A DNA stretch of 64,000 nt, from contig JGZV01000004.1 of the NCBI GenBank assembly GCA_000741495.1, positions 62,001 through 126,000 of the forward strand. Reading direction: 5' to 3'. The DNA is from Bifidobacterium thermophilum. Lineage in GTDB: Bacteria; Actinomycetota; Actinomycetes; Actinomycetales; Bifidobacteriaceae. The notes under the pieces are model-generated. The model did no database searches. It worked only from the letters and a program-made list of their open reading frames with translations, and had not been told where the DNA came from. A program made the translations under genes and the position numbers. The stretch's first letter is position 1. The number at the start of each line of letters is the position of its first letter. This document shows, in pieces, positions 37,663 through 47,770 of this stretch.

Positions 37663-38832
37663 ATGTCTTACCGCATCGCATTCGTATTCGATGACACGCT
37701 CGACGTGCTCGACGGCGTGCAGCAGCATATCGTGACCCTGGGCAAGGAACTCGCCCGCCGCGGCCATGACGTGCATTACCTGATCGGGCAGACCGAACAC
37801 TCCCCCGTGCCCAATACGCACGTCATGTCACGGAACGTGATGGTGAGCGCGAACGGGAACCGCATGCGCATTCCCCTGCCGGCAAGCCGCCGGCTCATCG
37901 CACGCACGCTTGCCGAAGGCGATTTCGACATCTTGCACGTCCAAGCTCCTTACAGCCCGTTCATGGCGGGTCGGGTGCTCAAGGCGGCGTCGCCGAATAC
38001 CGGCGTCGTGGCGACCTACCATATCGCGGTCAGCGACCCGCTATCCGCCATCGGCGGGCTGGCGCTTGGGGCAATCAACGCGCACACTCACCGGCGTATC
38101 GACGAAGTCATCGCAGTGTCCGACGTCGCGGCGCGCTATGCGGCGCTGACCGCACATACGAACGCACGCGTCATCGCCAATCCGGTGGATGTGGCCATGA
38201 TGCGTGATCGGGCTGCCGCTGTCAATGTCGGCGCATTGGACGGTGAGATCATCGCCCCGCATATCGTGTTCCTCGGCCGTTTCGTCAAACGCAAGGGCGC
38301 GGATATCCTGCTTGATGCAATCGAATACGGCGAACGACATCGGCTCTTCCCCGCCGGCACCCATGTGACGATGGCCGGCAAAGGCCCGTTGCTCGAGGAA
38401 TGCCGGCGCCGAGCCTCCGGGTTCGACACACCGGTCACCTTCACCGGATTCATTGAGGAATCCGCCAAACCAGCCCTGTTGCGCAGCGCCGATGTCGCGG
38501 TCTTCCCCGCGACGGGTGGCGAATCCTTCGGCATCGTGCTGCTGGAGGCAATAGCCTCGGGCGCGAAAGTCACGCTGGCCGGAGACAATCCCGGATACCA
38601 TTCCACACTGCTGGGCGACACCGATGCGCTGTTCCCCGTGCGCGGGCGCGAAACCGCGCGGATACTGGCACAACGCATCGCACGCGCCATCGATGATGCC
38701 GCATGGGCGAAACAGGTGCATCGACGCGAGGAACTCCTGCTTGAACGTTATGACGTGCGCACCATTGCCGACCAGGTCGAACAGGTGTACGCGCAGGCGA
38801 TTGCCAAGCGCCGGGCAGGTCGGGCAGTCTGA
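37663..38832 (+). CDS. GT4-family glycosyltransferase (phosphatidylinositol mannosyltransferase-like)
   Basis: 389 aa with two Rossmann domains. The N-terminal acceptor domain has DGVQQHIVTLGKELARRGHDVHY (quoted by its ends), and the C-terminal GDP-sugar domain has LGRFVKRKGADILLDAI and the EX7E motif ESFGIVLLE. The layout matches GT4 enzymes such as PimA/PimB of actinobacteria, which add mannose to phosphatidylinositol. The acceptor here is not certain. It lies 50 bases after the membrane protein gene, same strand. Confidence 0.9.
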   Translation: MSYRIAFVFDDTLDVLDGVQQHIVTLGKELARRGHDVHYLIGQTEHSPVPNTHVMSRNVMVSANGNRMRIPLPASRRLIARTLAEGDFDILHVQAPYSPFMAGRVLKAASPNTGVVATYHIAVSDPLSAIGGLALGAINAHTHRRIDEVIAVSDVAARYAALTAHTNARVIANPVDVAMMRDRAAAVNVGALDGEIIAPHIVFLGRFVKRKGADILLDAIEYGERHRLFPAGTHVTMAGKGPLLEECRRRASGFDTPVTFTGFIEESAKPALLRSADVAVFPATGGESFGIVLLEAIASGAKVTLAGDNPGYHSTLLGDTDALFPVRGRETARILAQRIARAIDDAAWAKQVHRREELLLERYDVRTIADQVEQVYAQAIAKRRAGRAV

Positions 38833-38991
38833 GAACACAGCCTTCGCAGAACAGCCCGATACAACGATTGAGGCCGCACAACAGGCTGGGAGCGGGATGC
38901 CCGCAAACCCGGCCCGATGCGGCTTCAATCGTACTACCGGCGTCCGCCGGCGGTATGCACGCACACGCCGGCGTACACCAAGCGCGCCAAA

Positions 38992-41334
38992 TCAGGTGTC
39001 GATCTTGCTGCGGTCGAAATCGTCCGCGTTCTCGACGATGAACTGCCGTCTCGGCGGCACCTCCCCGCCCATGAGCAAATCGAAAATACCCGCTGCCTTC
39101 TGCGCGTCCTCCATGCGGATGCGCCGCAGCATGCGCGAGCGCGGATCCATAGTCGTGTCCGCCAGCTGGTCGGCGTCCATCTCACCCAAGCCCTTGTACC
39201 GCTGGATATCGGGATTGTAGTCGATATGACGGCGGTCAAGGTCGGCAAGCTTGCCGGAGAGCTCATCGTCCGAATACGTGTAGATGAACTCGCCTTTATG
39301 TTTGCCGGCAAGCGCGATACGATGCAACGGCGGGACGGCCGCATACACGTGTCCGGCTTCGACCAGCGGCCGCATATACCGGTAGAACAGGGTAAGCAGC
39401 AGGATACGGATATGCGCGCCATCAACATCAGCATCGGTCATCATGATGATTTTGTTGTATCTCGCTTGGCTCAGGTCGAAGCTCGCGCCGGAGCCGGCGC
39501 CGACCACCTGGATGATCGAAGCGCATTCCTTGTTGGACAGCATTTGTGACAGGCTGGCCTTCTGCACGTTGAGGATCTTGCCTCGGATCGGCAGCAGGGC
39601 CTGGAAACTCGAGTTTCTGGCGGCTTTCGCGGTGCCGAGTGCGGAATCACCCTCGACGATGAACAGTTCGGCGATATCATCATTGCCGGGCTGGCAGTCG
39701 GAGAGTTTCGCCGGCATGGATGCGGCTTCGAGCGCGTTCTTGCGACGGGTAACCTCTTTGGTCTTGCGCGCCTGGATACGCGCGTGCATCTCGCCGACGA
39801 TCTTCTCGAGCACCCTGCCGGACTGTTCCTTGTAGCCTCGTTTCGAGCCGGTAATCATCTCGCCGAACTGCTGCTCGGTCATCTTCGAGACGATCGGACG
39901 CACCGGGGCCGTGCCGAGTACGTCCTTGGTCTGCCCTTGGAATTGGGGTTCGGCGATGCGTACAGTGACGACGGCGACCAGACCGGCGAGAATATCGTCA
40001 CGTTCGACGCGGGTCTTGGAGTCTTTGAGGTTCACTTTGAGTTTGCGCGCATTGTCTTCGACGCTTTTGCGGATCTGTTTGGTGATGCCTTGCAGGAATC
40101 CGTCGACGTGCATACCGCCGCCAGGCGTCTCGACGACGTTGACGAAGCTACGCAACGTGGTGTCATACCCGTTGACCCAACGCATGGCGATATCGACCTT
40201 GCAGGTGCGTTCGATATTCTGCGCGTGCAATTCGCCTTTGCTGTCAACCGCCTGTGTTTCCTCGATGTAGGTGTCTTCGCCAGTGATGCGCCAGATATCG
40301 CATACCGGTTCGCCTGTGGACAGGAAGTCCACAAAATCCTTGACGCCGCCGGTGTGGAGGAATTCTTCGACCCTGCGGTGAGGCCGTGCGGCGGACGTGA
40401 TAGTGGCTTGGCTGATGGCCTGCGCGTCGGCATTGTCGCCGGCATTGTCGTCTGTACCATCAGATGCGGCGTCCAGTGGAACCTGAGTGTCATCACCCGG
40501 ATTGTCGGAATCCGAGGCACCATCGTCAGCAGACACATCAACGCCTGCAGGCGTGTCGGATACGGCAGGAGCATCAGGGGCATCGACTTCCACCATCGCG
40601 TCGACTGATGCGTCACCGGTTTCAGGGATGTTCTCGTCGATAACCGTGATTTTGAGTCCGGGAACGAGAAACGTGGTCTGGCGGACCCTGTCGATGAGCT
40701 GCTCGTAGCTGAACCGTGCCGTATCGTTGAAAATCTCGGGATCAGCCCAGTAGCGGATACGTGTGCCGGTTGTTTTCGGAGAGACTTTGCCGATGACTTC
40801 AAGCTCGGTCGCACGGTTTTTGCGTGTGCGCTTGAACGGGGAATCCGGCGACGGATGCGCCGGGTCAGCGTCCTGATATACACCAGGATGACCTTGATGG
40901 AAGGCCATGTGGTAGGTTTTACCGTCACGGTCGACTTCCACGTCAAGACGCGAGCTCAACGCATTCACCACGGAGGAGCCGACACCATGCAAACCGCCGG
41001 CGGCATTGTAAGATGAATTACCGAATTTCGCTCCGGCATGGAGTTTGGTCAGAACAACCTCGACACCAGTCAGGCCGGTTTTCGGCTCGACATCGACGGG
41101 GATACCGCGGCCGTTGTCATCGACTTCGATCGAGCCGTCGGTGTGCAGAATCACCTTGATATGGTTGCATGCGCCGGCAAGCGCTTCGTCAACGGAATTA
41201 TCGATGATCTCCCACAAGCAGTGCATCAAGCCCTGGCTGTCGGTCGTGCCGATATACATGCCAGGGCGTTTGCGGACCGCGTCAAGTCCTTCGAGCACGG
41301 TCAAACTGTCAGCGCCGTAATGTTCCTTTGCCAT
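38992..41334 (-). CDS. parE: Topoisomerase IV-type subunit B (GyrB/ParE family)
   Basis: About 780 aa. The GHKL ATPase has EIIDNSVDEALAG, DNGRGIPVD and GGLHGVGSSVVNAL; the TOPRIM part has EGDSALGTAKAARNSSFQALLP and DADVDGAHIR. An acidic, low-complexity insertion of about 80 residues lies at ~240-318 (DGASDSDNPGDD and similar), in the region after the first ATPase subdomain. ATG at 41334 is preferred over one three codons earlier because of GGGGATT before it. It pairs with the A subunit at 30872-33544. Its gene is followed by a GC-rich inverted stretch near 38936. Confidence 0.93.
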   Translation of the reverse strand: MAKEHYGADSLTVLEGLDAVRKRPGMYIGTTDSQGLMHCLWEIIDNSVDEALAGACNHIKVILHTDGSIEVDDNGRGIPVDVEPKTGLTGVEVVLTKLHAGAKFGNSSYNAAGGLHGVGSSVVNALSSRLDVEVDRDGKTYHMAFHQGHPGVYQDADPAHPSPDSPFKRTRKNRATELEVIGKVSPKTTGTRIRYWADPEIFNDTARFSYEQLIDRVRQTTFLVPGLKITVIDENIPETGDASVDAMVEVDAPDAPAVSDTPAGVDVSADDGASDSDNPGDDTQVPLDAASDGTDDNAGDNADAQAISQATITSAARPHRRVEEFLHTGGVKDFVDFLSTGEPVCDIWRITGEDTYIEETQAVDSKGELHAQNIERTCKVDIAMRWVNGYDTTLRSFVNVVETPGGGMHVDGFLQGITKQIRKSVEDNARKLKVNLKDSKTRVERDDILAGLVAVVTVRIAEPQFQGQTKDVLGTAPVRPIVSKMTEQQFGEMITGSKRGYKEQSGRVLEKIVGEMHARIQARKTKEVTRRKNALEAASMPAKLSDCQPGNDDIAELFIVEGDSALGTAKAARNSSFQALLPIRGKILNVQKASLSQMLSNKECASIIQVVGAGSGASFDLSQARYNKIIMMTDADVDGAHIRILLLTLFYRYMRPLVEAGHVYAAVPPLHRIALAGKHKGEFIYTYSDDELSGKLADLDRRHIDYNPDIQRYKGLGEMDADQLADTTMDPRSRMLRRIRMEDAQKAAGIFDLLMGGEVPPRRQFIVENADDFDRSKIDT

Positions 41335-41378
41335 AATCCCCATTCGTCATTTGCGTTCTCTGCTCTCGAGCCAAAAAC

Positions 41379-41422
41379 CGTGTGCGGCCCGCCCACATAC
41401 GTGAGAGGCGGGCCGCACACGG
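41379..41422 (-). terminator. Terminator of the sigma factor gene
   Basis: CCGTGTGCGGCCCGCC and GGCGGGCCGCACACGG are perfect arms. On the minus strand a TTTTT run follows, giving a strong rho-independent terminator between the sigma factor and parE. Confidence 0.92.
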
Positions 41423-41429
41423 TGTCGGA

Positions 41430-42931
41430 TCACTGGTCGAGGAAGTCGCGCAGGGTCTGCGAGCGCGAAGGGTGACGCAGCTTCGACATGGTCTTGGATT
41501 CGATCTGGCGGATCCGTTCGCGGGTCACGCCGTACACGCGGCCGATATCATCGAGCGTCTTGGGCTGGCCGTCCTCAAGGCCGTACCGCATTTTGATGAC
41601 GCCTGCCTCACGCGGCGACAGCGTTTCGAGCACCTGCTTGAACTGTTCCTGCAGCAGCGAGAACGCGACGGCGTCGGACGGGGCGATGGCGTCGGTATCC
41701 TCGATGAGGTCGCCGAATTCGGAGTCGCCGTCCTCACCGAGCGGGGTGTGCAGGGAAATCGGCTCGCGGCCGTACTTCTGCACTTCCTGCACTTTCTCGA
41801 CAGGCATGTCAAGTTCACGCGCCAGCTCGTCGGGCGTGGGTTCGCGGCCGAGATCCTGCAGCATCTGCCGCTGGACGCGGGCGAGCTTGTTGATCACTTC
41901 GACCATATGGACGGGCACGCGGATCGTGCGGGCCTGATCGGCCATGGCGCGCGTAATCGCCTGACGGATCCACCACGTGGCGTAGGTGGAGAACTTGAAG
42001 CCTTTCTTCCAGTCGAACTTTTCGACCGCGCGAATCAGACCGAGGTTGCCTTCCTGGATAAGATCGAGGAACAGCATGCCGCGTCCGGTGTAACGCTTGG
42101 CCAGCGACACGACCAGACGGAGGTTCGCCTCGAGCAGGTGGTCCTTGGCCTTCTTGCCGTCAGCCGCCGCCCACTTGAGCTCACGCTTGCGCTTGAAGCT
42201 CATGGTGTCGCCCTCGGTGTCCAGCAGGTGCTGGGCGTACAGGCCGGCCTCGATGCGCTCGGACAAGTCGACCTCCTGCTCGGCGTTCAGCAGACTGACG
42301 CGACCGATCTGCTTGAGATAATCCTTGACCGGGTCCGCAGTCGCGCCTGCGGCGATGACACGGCGCTTGGGGGTTGCCTGAGGGGGTGAGGTTGTCGTCG
42401 TCGTCATCGTCTCGCATGACGAATGCGCCCTTGGCTTTGGGCGGGACTTCAGGCTCATGGCGTTGACGCTTATCGTCCTCGTCTTCGTCATCCTCATCCT
42501 CGTCGACGTCCTCGTCATCATCCGACTCGTCGCCGTCGAGGTCATCATCAAGGTCGTCTGGTTCGTCACCCTCATCGAGGTCATCGAAATTCTCGATGTC
42601 TTCGTCATCGATGTCCTCGTCGTCGTCGAGCTGATCATCATCATGCTCGAGCGTCGTATCCGGTTCAGCTTGTTTCGCCGTATGCTTGCGTGGAGTCTTC
42701 GTCGCTGTCGTGCTGCGCGAAGCGCTGGTTTTACGGCTTTTGGTGGTTGTTGCGCCGGTGGCTGTCGACTCGCCGGCCGCAGACTTGGTCCGAGCGGTCT
42801 TCTTGGGGGGCGGCAGCTTTGCCTGCCGTCTTTGATCGCCTACTGGTTGTTTTCGCCGCCGTGCTGCGGGTGGATGTGGTCTTCTCGGTCTGATCAGCGT
42901 CCTTCTTGCTTGCCGTCGTTTCCTTGGCCAA
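41430..42931 (-). CDS. rpoD: Principal RNA polymerase sigma factor, frame broken twice at C-runs
   Basis: The conserved part ([19 protein letters not shown] onward) carries sigma-70 regions 1.2-4.2: [22 protein letters not shown] (by ends), [19 protein letters not shown] and a final FLDQ. The N-terminus begins at TTG 42931 behind AGGAGGATAAG as [17 protein letters not shown]. It then changes frame at a C6 run (42805-42810), runs through the acidic region typical of actinobacterial sigma-A, and changes again at a C5 run (42369-42373) just before PKRRV. Removing one C at each gives a continuous 499-aa protein. As read, the sequence would not make an intact housekeeping sigma factor, so assembly error is more likely than true loss. 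Confidence 0.9.
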
Positions 42932-43083
42932 ACTTATCCTCCTGCGTGATCCCGCCATGCCACGCCTATCACAAGGGCGCAGTTATGGCAAGGGCAAATC
43001 GTCAACTATAGGAGTTAACCATTCCGCGTGGACGATTATTCCCGCCGAACCCGCCAAGACCACATCGTCGCCTGCTGTGGTCC

Positions 43084-43911
43084 TTACAGTGAGCACCATT
43101 CAGGTTTTGCGCCGCTGCGTAACGCGTCGATGACAATGCGGGCAAGCGTGCAGTCAGGGTCGAGACGCAACGCGATTTGCGCGATGATATCCGTTCGGGG
43201 ATCATCCGCCCACCACAGTATGTACGCGAGTATCGCCACAATCTGGACACGATACGACGGCGGTACCAGGTCGGCCATCCGGTTGAGCATCGCGGCGGAC
43301 GCGCGGAACCTGCCGATGTGAGGCACCGCGCGTGGCGAGTCGAAGGCCTCGCTGAGCAGCTCCGCCATCGTTGACGCATGGGTGGGAAGGGACGGTTCGG
43401 CTGCGAACCGTATCAGCGTGGCACAATCCAGGGGTTCGATGCCGACCGTAGAGACAATCAACGCATCGCGGATGGCGACATTCTGCCGCATCCCCACGGC
43501 GAGTCTGAGCAGCAGCTGATCGTCGGCGGGCTGATGCGCCCCGCCTGCGCATTGGTTGCGATGCCACATCTCCATCGCTTCCCTCACCCACAGCCACGTG
43601 CCCATAACGACACCCTCATCGTGACGCAGTCTGCGGTATCGCTCATTTTGGAACTCCACCCACGCCACCGGCATGATCCCCGGCGACTTCCATGCCCGCC
43701 AGTCGCCCTCGGGTTCAGGCAGATCCTGCCATGAACGCAGCGGCAGAGGTTGGAGGTTCGAGTAGCGGTAGCGGGCATACCATCGCGTGGAATCCATACC
43801 CGGCAACGGTTCACGCTCCTCGCACCATTCCCAGTCCCAATCGCGCAGCATCGCGGCGGTGAGTATTTCAGCGGCTTGTTTCATCTGGTCTGCTTGAGTG
43901 GTATCGCTCAT
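43084..43911 (-). CDS. DUF4192 family protein
   Basis: About 275 aa, without membrane segments. The C-terminal half (ALRSGAKPEW ending, with YILWWADDPRTDIIAQIALRL before it) matches the actinobacterial DUF4192 family, of unknown function and commonly near the principal sigma factor. ATG at 43911 is just behind GGGGGAATG; the neighbouring ATG at 43914 sits too close to the ribosome site. The open frame runs a further ~220 codons upstream, but that part overlaps the divergent prenyltransferase gene and is a shadow. Confidence 0.85.
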   Translation of the reverse strand: MSDTTQADQMKQAAEILTAAMLRDWDWEWCEEREPLPGMDSTRWYARYRYSNLQPLPLRSWQDLPEPEGDWRAWKSPGIMPVAWVEFQNERYRRLRHDEGVVMGTWLWVREAMEMWHRNQCAGGAHQPADDQLLLRLAVGMRQNVAIRDALIVSTVGIEPLDCATLIRFAAEPSLPTHASTMAELLSEAFDSPRAVPHIGRFRASAAMLNRMADLVPPSYRVQIVAILAYILWWADDPRTDIIAQIALRLDPDCTLARIVIDALRSGAKPEWCSL

Positions 43912-44122
43912 CATTCCCCCGTTCCCCGGCATCGGCCGGGCATTGCGTACAGACACCCGGTGTGTCCGTCCTGCCCCTAGCATGCCGTTGCACGACATTC
44001 GCCGTCCATGCGTTCGGATGAATGTGGTCAGAAGATGCCGAGACCGCCGGTGCAACTGCGGGCTTGCTCTTTGCCTGCCGGTGGTGGTTCGCAACGATGT
44101 GGACGCGGAATGTCTCAGTACT

Positions 44123-45217
44123 ATGGATACCCTCATAGGCATGAGTACGCCGTCAGATTTGGAACGTGTCGAATCACGAATCATCGAGTTGGTCCGCAAC
44201 CACCTCAGTGTGCCGGCCACGGACATCGCCGAGTCATGCCGACCGGTCTTGTATGAGGTGGTTGAACAGGCGGTCACGTCCAGCGAAGGCGGCAAACGGC
44301 TGCGTGCCCGGCTTGCCATCGCCGCGTTCGACGCCATCCGCCCGCATGCCGGACTCGAAACACGCGACGCCATGGTTGATTTGGCGTGTGCGATTGAAGT
44401 GTTCCAAACCGCAGCTCTCGTGCACGATGACATCATCGACGAATCCGATTTGCGCCGCGGCAAGCCGAGCGCCCACCGCGCACTGGCTGAAGCGACCCAC
44501 AGTACAGCCATCGGCCGTGGTCTGGGGTTGATGCTCGGCGACATTCTGGCGACCATGAGCATCGCCATCGCCGAACATGCCGCATCATGCCTGCATCATC
44601 CCCATGCGCTCGATTCGGCGTTCCTGCACATGCAACGCGACGTCAGCGTCGGCCAGGTTCTCGATCTGGCTGTCGAGCTCAACCCGTTGGACAACCCCAC
44701 GCAGCTCGCCGACGCATCCTTGAACGTGTTCCGTTGGAAAACCGCGAGTTATACGACAATGGCTCCTTTGCAGCTCGGTTTGACAGCCGCGGGCATCGAT
44801 CCGGATCGTGCGGCCGAGCTTGCGGAACGCATCGGGCGTCCCGTAGGCGTGGCATTCCAGCTTGCCGACGATCTGTTGGACGTGATCGGATACACCAAAG
44901 CGACCGGTAAACCGGTCGGCGGTGATATCAAGGAAGGCAAGCGTTCCGTGCTGCTCGCCGACGCGCTCACCCTATCCGACGCCCCCGCACGCGACGAGCT
45001 CATCGCCATGTATGAGGCTCCGCAACGCGATGCGCAGGATGTGCGTCGCGGCATCGAAATCTTCACCGGATGCGGCGCTGTGGACCGTTCACGCGAACGC
45101 ATCAGCGCCCTATGGGATGAAGCCCGGACAGCGATCGCATCATCGGGACTTGACCACGACGCCCAGCAGACCCTGATCAGGGCTTGCCGCATGTTTATCC
45201 CGGATTCCTGCCTGTAA
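44123..45217 (+). CDS. Polyprenyl diphosphate synthase (trans-prenyltransferase)
   Basis: About 364 aa. Both aspartate-rich motifs are present: the first in HDDIIDESDLRRG, the second in QLADDLLDVIGY, with the GGKRLRARL substrate strand before the first. It extends allylic diphosphates with isopentenyl diphosphate, probably making the long-chain lipid carrier precursor or menaquinone-type chain. The residues before the first motif that set chain length (TAALVHDD) do not let me name the product. ATG at 44123 has GGAA upstream; ATG at 44141 is possible. It is divergent from DUF4192. Confidence 0.92.
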   Translation: MDTLIGMSTPSDLERVESRIIELVRNHLSVPATDIAESCRPVLYEVVEQAVTSSEGGKRLRARLAIAAFDAIRPHAGLETRDAMVDLACAIEVFQTAALVHDDIIDESDLRRGKPSAHRALAEATHSTAIGRGLGLMLGDILATMSIAIAEHAASCLHHPHALDSAFLHMQRDVSVGQVLDLAVELNPLDNPTQLADASLNVFRWKTASYTTMAPLQLGLTAAGIDPDRAAELAERIGRPVGVAFQLADDLLDVIGYTKATGKPVGGDIKEGKRSVLLADALTLSDAPARDELIAMYEAPQRDAQDVRRGIEIFTGCGAVDRSRERISALWDEARTAIASSGLDHDAQQTLIRACRMFIPDSCL

Positions 45218-45319
45218 TCGCGGCTGACACGGTGTCGGAAACCGGATGCCGGCATCGCGATACGGTAGCGCCCGGCATGTAGACTGGTGCCATCAACACG
45301 AGTAGAGGGCCTGCGAAAC

Positions 45320-47542
45320 ATGACTGAAACCGCGAACCTTGGGCGGATCATCGATGACCGGTACCGTATCGTACGCAAAATCGCGGATGGCGGCATGGCG
45401 ACGGTATACGAGGCGGTTGACGTACGGCTGGACCGCAACGTCGCCGTCAAAGTGATGCACACCCAGCTGGCGCAGGGCCCTCATCGAGAGCAATTCATCG
45501 AACGCTTCCATCGTGAAGCCAGATCGGCTGCGGCAATCGCCAATCCGCATATCGTGCAAGTGTACGACACTGGCGAAGTCGATGGGCGCAACTATCTGGT
45601 CATGGAATACGTGCACGGCATCAACCTGCGCTACGAAATGAACCAGCAAGGCACGTTCACGGTACGCGAAACCTTGCGTGTCGTCGCCGAAACGCTTGAC
45701 GGGCTTGCCGCGGCACATCGCGCCGGCGTCGTGCATCGTGATATCAAACCCGAAAATATCCTGCTCAACGATCGCGGCCATGTGCAGATCACCGATTTCG
45801 GTTTGGCCAAAGCCGCATCCCAGGCGACGCTGTCAACAACAGGCATGCTGTTGGGCACCGCGGCGTATTTGGCGCCGGAGATGATTGAACACAATCTCGC
45901 CACCCCACAAGGTGACTTGTATTCCGTGGGCATCATGGCGTGGGAGATGCTCGCCGGAGAACCGCCGTTCCAATCGGACAATCCCGTGACCATGGTGTTC
46001 AAACATGTGCATGAGGATGTTCCGCCCATCACGTCACGTTGCCCGGGAATCGACCCTGAAGTGTCACGGTTCATCTCGTTGTTGACCATGCGGTCGGTGG
46101 AGGCACGACCGCAAAACGCCATGGAAGCACAACAGGTGCTTCGCGGTATCGTCGCCAACCTGCCGATGAGCGCATGGCAGTACCGGCTCGACCCCAATGA
46201 GCATGATACGACGGACTCCGGCGCCATGTCCACGTCCGGACTGGTCGCCCAGCCTGCCGCGTCATCCCGGTCTGCAACAATGGCCGACCCCAATGGCGGC
46301 CAGCGGCATGACGACTCCGACAGCAATCATGCAGAGCTTTCACCGGCACCTGCTCCAACAACAGCGGATCGCCCGTCGTCATCCACGGCACCGACACAAC
46401 CCGGCGTGAACGCTACGAGCGTCCTCAAACCACAAATGGGACAGCAGACTCAACCGCGTAGTGTCAGCAGCCAGGACGCGTTCACCCAAGCAATCAGCAC
46501 CGCCGCCGATACCGCCGCAACGGCATCGCCCACGGCCGGGCACGCACGGGACGGCAAACGTCCCCGCAGCAAAGCGCCGATCATCATCGCCGTCGTGCTG
46601 GCATTAGTGCTGGCGGCAAGCGGTGGAGGCTCCGCATGGTGGTACTACTTGGGGCCGGGCAGCTACTGGACCATGCCTAAGCCGACGGATTTGTCCTGTG
46701 ACAACGGCAAGGCATGCACCATCAAAGATGTCTCCTGGAACTCGTTCCGCAGTACGCTGAACGTGGCGGGAATCCCCTTCTCAGTCGCCCAAGAGTACAG
46801 TGACACCGTTGCCGAAGGCAATATCATCTCCACGACACCCGCTCTGGTCGGATCCCGCATCAGCAAACGGAATGCGGGCAATGTCACCGTCACCGTATCC
46901 AAAGGCGTACAACAGTCGACCATACCCGCAGACATTATGGATGCGTCCACCGAAAACGGCAAAGATCCGCTCACCGCGTTAGACAAGGCCGGATTCACGA
47001 ACGTCTCGCACAATAGCAACAACGATGATTATTCACTGACCGTCCCCAAGGACGCACTGCTGAGCATCTCCCCCGATCCGGGAACGACCATGAACCATAA
47101 CGACGAGGTCAGCGTCACGCTGTCCTTGGGGCCGATGCCGGTGAATATGCCGGATATTGTCGGCAAAACCAAGGACGAGGCGCAGGCGTTGTTCGACAGT
47201 CTCAAACTCCAAGCCATCTACACCGAGGAATACAGTGATACGGTCGCCCGTGGCAGCATCATTTCCGCTTCCCAAAGTGTCGGCACGCAGCTGCATTGGG
47301 GTGACTCCGTCAGCGTGGTGGTGTCCAAGGGTCCACAAACTGTGACGTTGCCAGATGTGACCGGTAAAAGTACTAGTGAGGCGACCGCCATGCTCAAAGC
47401 ACTGGGTCTGGAGGTGAAAGTCAGCGCGCCGCTGGGTGATCTGACGCATACGGTGCGCTTGCAATCGCCTTCGGCGGGCCAGCAAGTGCGGGTCCGTGAC
47501 GAGCAAGGCAACAAGACCGTCATCACCCTGACTGTGGTGTGA
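45320..47542 (+). CDS. pknB: PASTA-domain serine/threonine protein kinase
   Basis: About 740 aa. The kinase domain has the glycine loop IADGGMATVYEA, Lys44, HRD at 139-141 (HRDIKPEN), DFG at 159-161 and APE in LAPEM. A Ser/Thr/Pro-rich linker (about 290-415), one membrane segment (~420-445, PIIIAVVLALVLAAS) and four PASTA repeats that bind peptidoglycan fragments outside follow. It senses cell-wall state and phosphorylates division and wall proteins. GAGGG lies before the ATG at 45320. A start eleven codons earlier lacks a site. The stop codon overlaps the first of three 73-bp-spaced hairpins. Confidence 0.95.
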   Translation: MTETANLGRIIDDRYRIVRKIADGGMATVYEAVDVRLDRNVAVKVMHTQLAQGPHREQFIERFHREARSAAAIANPHIVQVYDTGEVDGRNYLVMEYVHGINLRYEMNQQGTFTVRETLRVVAETLDGLAAAHRAGVVHRDIKPENILLNDRGHVQITDFGLAKAASQATLSTTGMLLGTAAYLAPEMIEHNLATPQGDLYSVGIMAWEMLAGEPPFQSDNPVTMVFKHVHEDVPPITSRCPGIDPEVSRFISLLTMRSVEARPQNAMEAQQVLRGIVANLPMSAWQYRLDPNEHDTTDSGAMSTSGLVAQPAASSRSATMADPNGGQRHDDSDSNHAELSPAPAPTTADRPSSSTAPTQPGVNATSVLKPQMGQQTQPRSVSSQDAFTQAISTAADTAATASPTAGHARDGKRPRSKAPIIIAVVLALVLAASGGGSAWWYYLGPGSYWTMPKPTDLSCDNGKACTIKDVSWNSFRSTLNVAGIPFSVAQEYSDTVAEGNIISTTPALVGSRISKRNAGNVTVTVSKGVQQSTIPADIMDASTENGKDPLTALDKAGFTNVSHNSNNDDYSLTVPKDALLSISPDPGTTMNHNDEVSVTLSLGPMPVNMPDIVGKTKDEAQALFDSLKLQAIYTEEYSDTVARGSIISASQSVGTQLHWGDSVSVVVSKGPQTVTLPDVTGKSTSEATAMLKALGLEVKVSAPLGDLTHTVRLQSPSAGQQVRVRDEQGNKTVITLTVV

Positions 47543-47702
47543 GGATTCGCTCACACTGCGACCGGTTTGACAGTCAATATCGGCCTGTTACACCGTTGTG
47601 ATGCCCGTTGTGTGAGGATTCACTCACACAACGGGCAGTTCCATAGCTCAAATCGGTCGTACAGGTATGGCTGAGGGAACTTGTGTGAGGATTCACTCAC
47701 AC
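47537..47702. repeat. Three 20-bp hairpins at exact 73-bp spacing
   Basis: GTGTGAG-GATTC(A/G)-CTCACAC occurs at 47537-47556, 47610-47629 and 47683-47702, each 73 bases after the last. The first overlaps the pknB stop. The middle copy has extended arms (TGCCCGTTGTGTGAG/CTCACACAACGGGCA, 15 bp). The 53 bases between copies are different except for a CAAT/AATATCGG(C/T)C word. It lies between the convergent pknB and acyltransferase genes. Confidence 0.85.
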
Positions 47703-47770
47703 CCCGTGGATGACGGCCGGCCTGGACAATATCGGCGGCGGATGATGCATGGCAGGTGCATCGAAGCCGT

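Noticed and set aside
41430-42644. Start of the sigma factor at an internal Met in the body frame
   Set aside because: The first ~90 residues of that frame are out-of-frame reading of the acidic region; frame repair by removing two C gives the expected sigma-A N-terminus.
43912-44568. Upstream extension of the DUF4192 frame to 44568
   Set aside because: It runs over the polyprenyl synthase gene on the other strand, whose DDxxD motifs are clear.
47537-47702. CRISPR array
   Set aside because: Only three 20-bp units, with 53-base gaps that are too long for spacers and one unit across a stop codon; no cas genes nearby.
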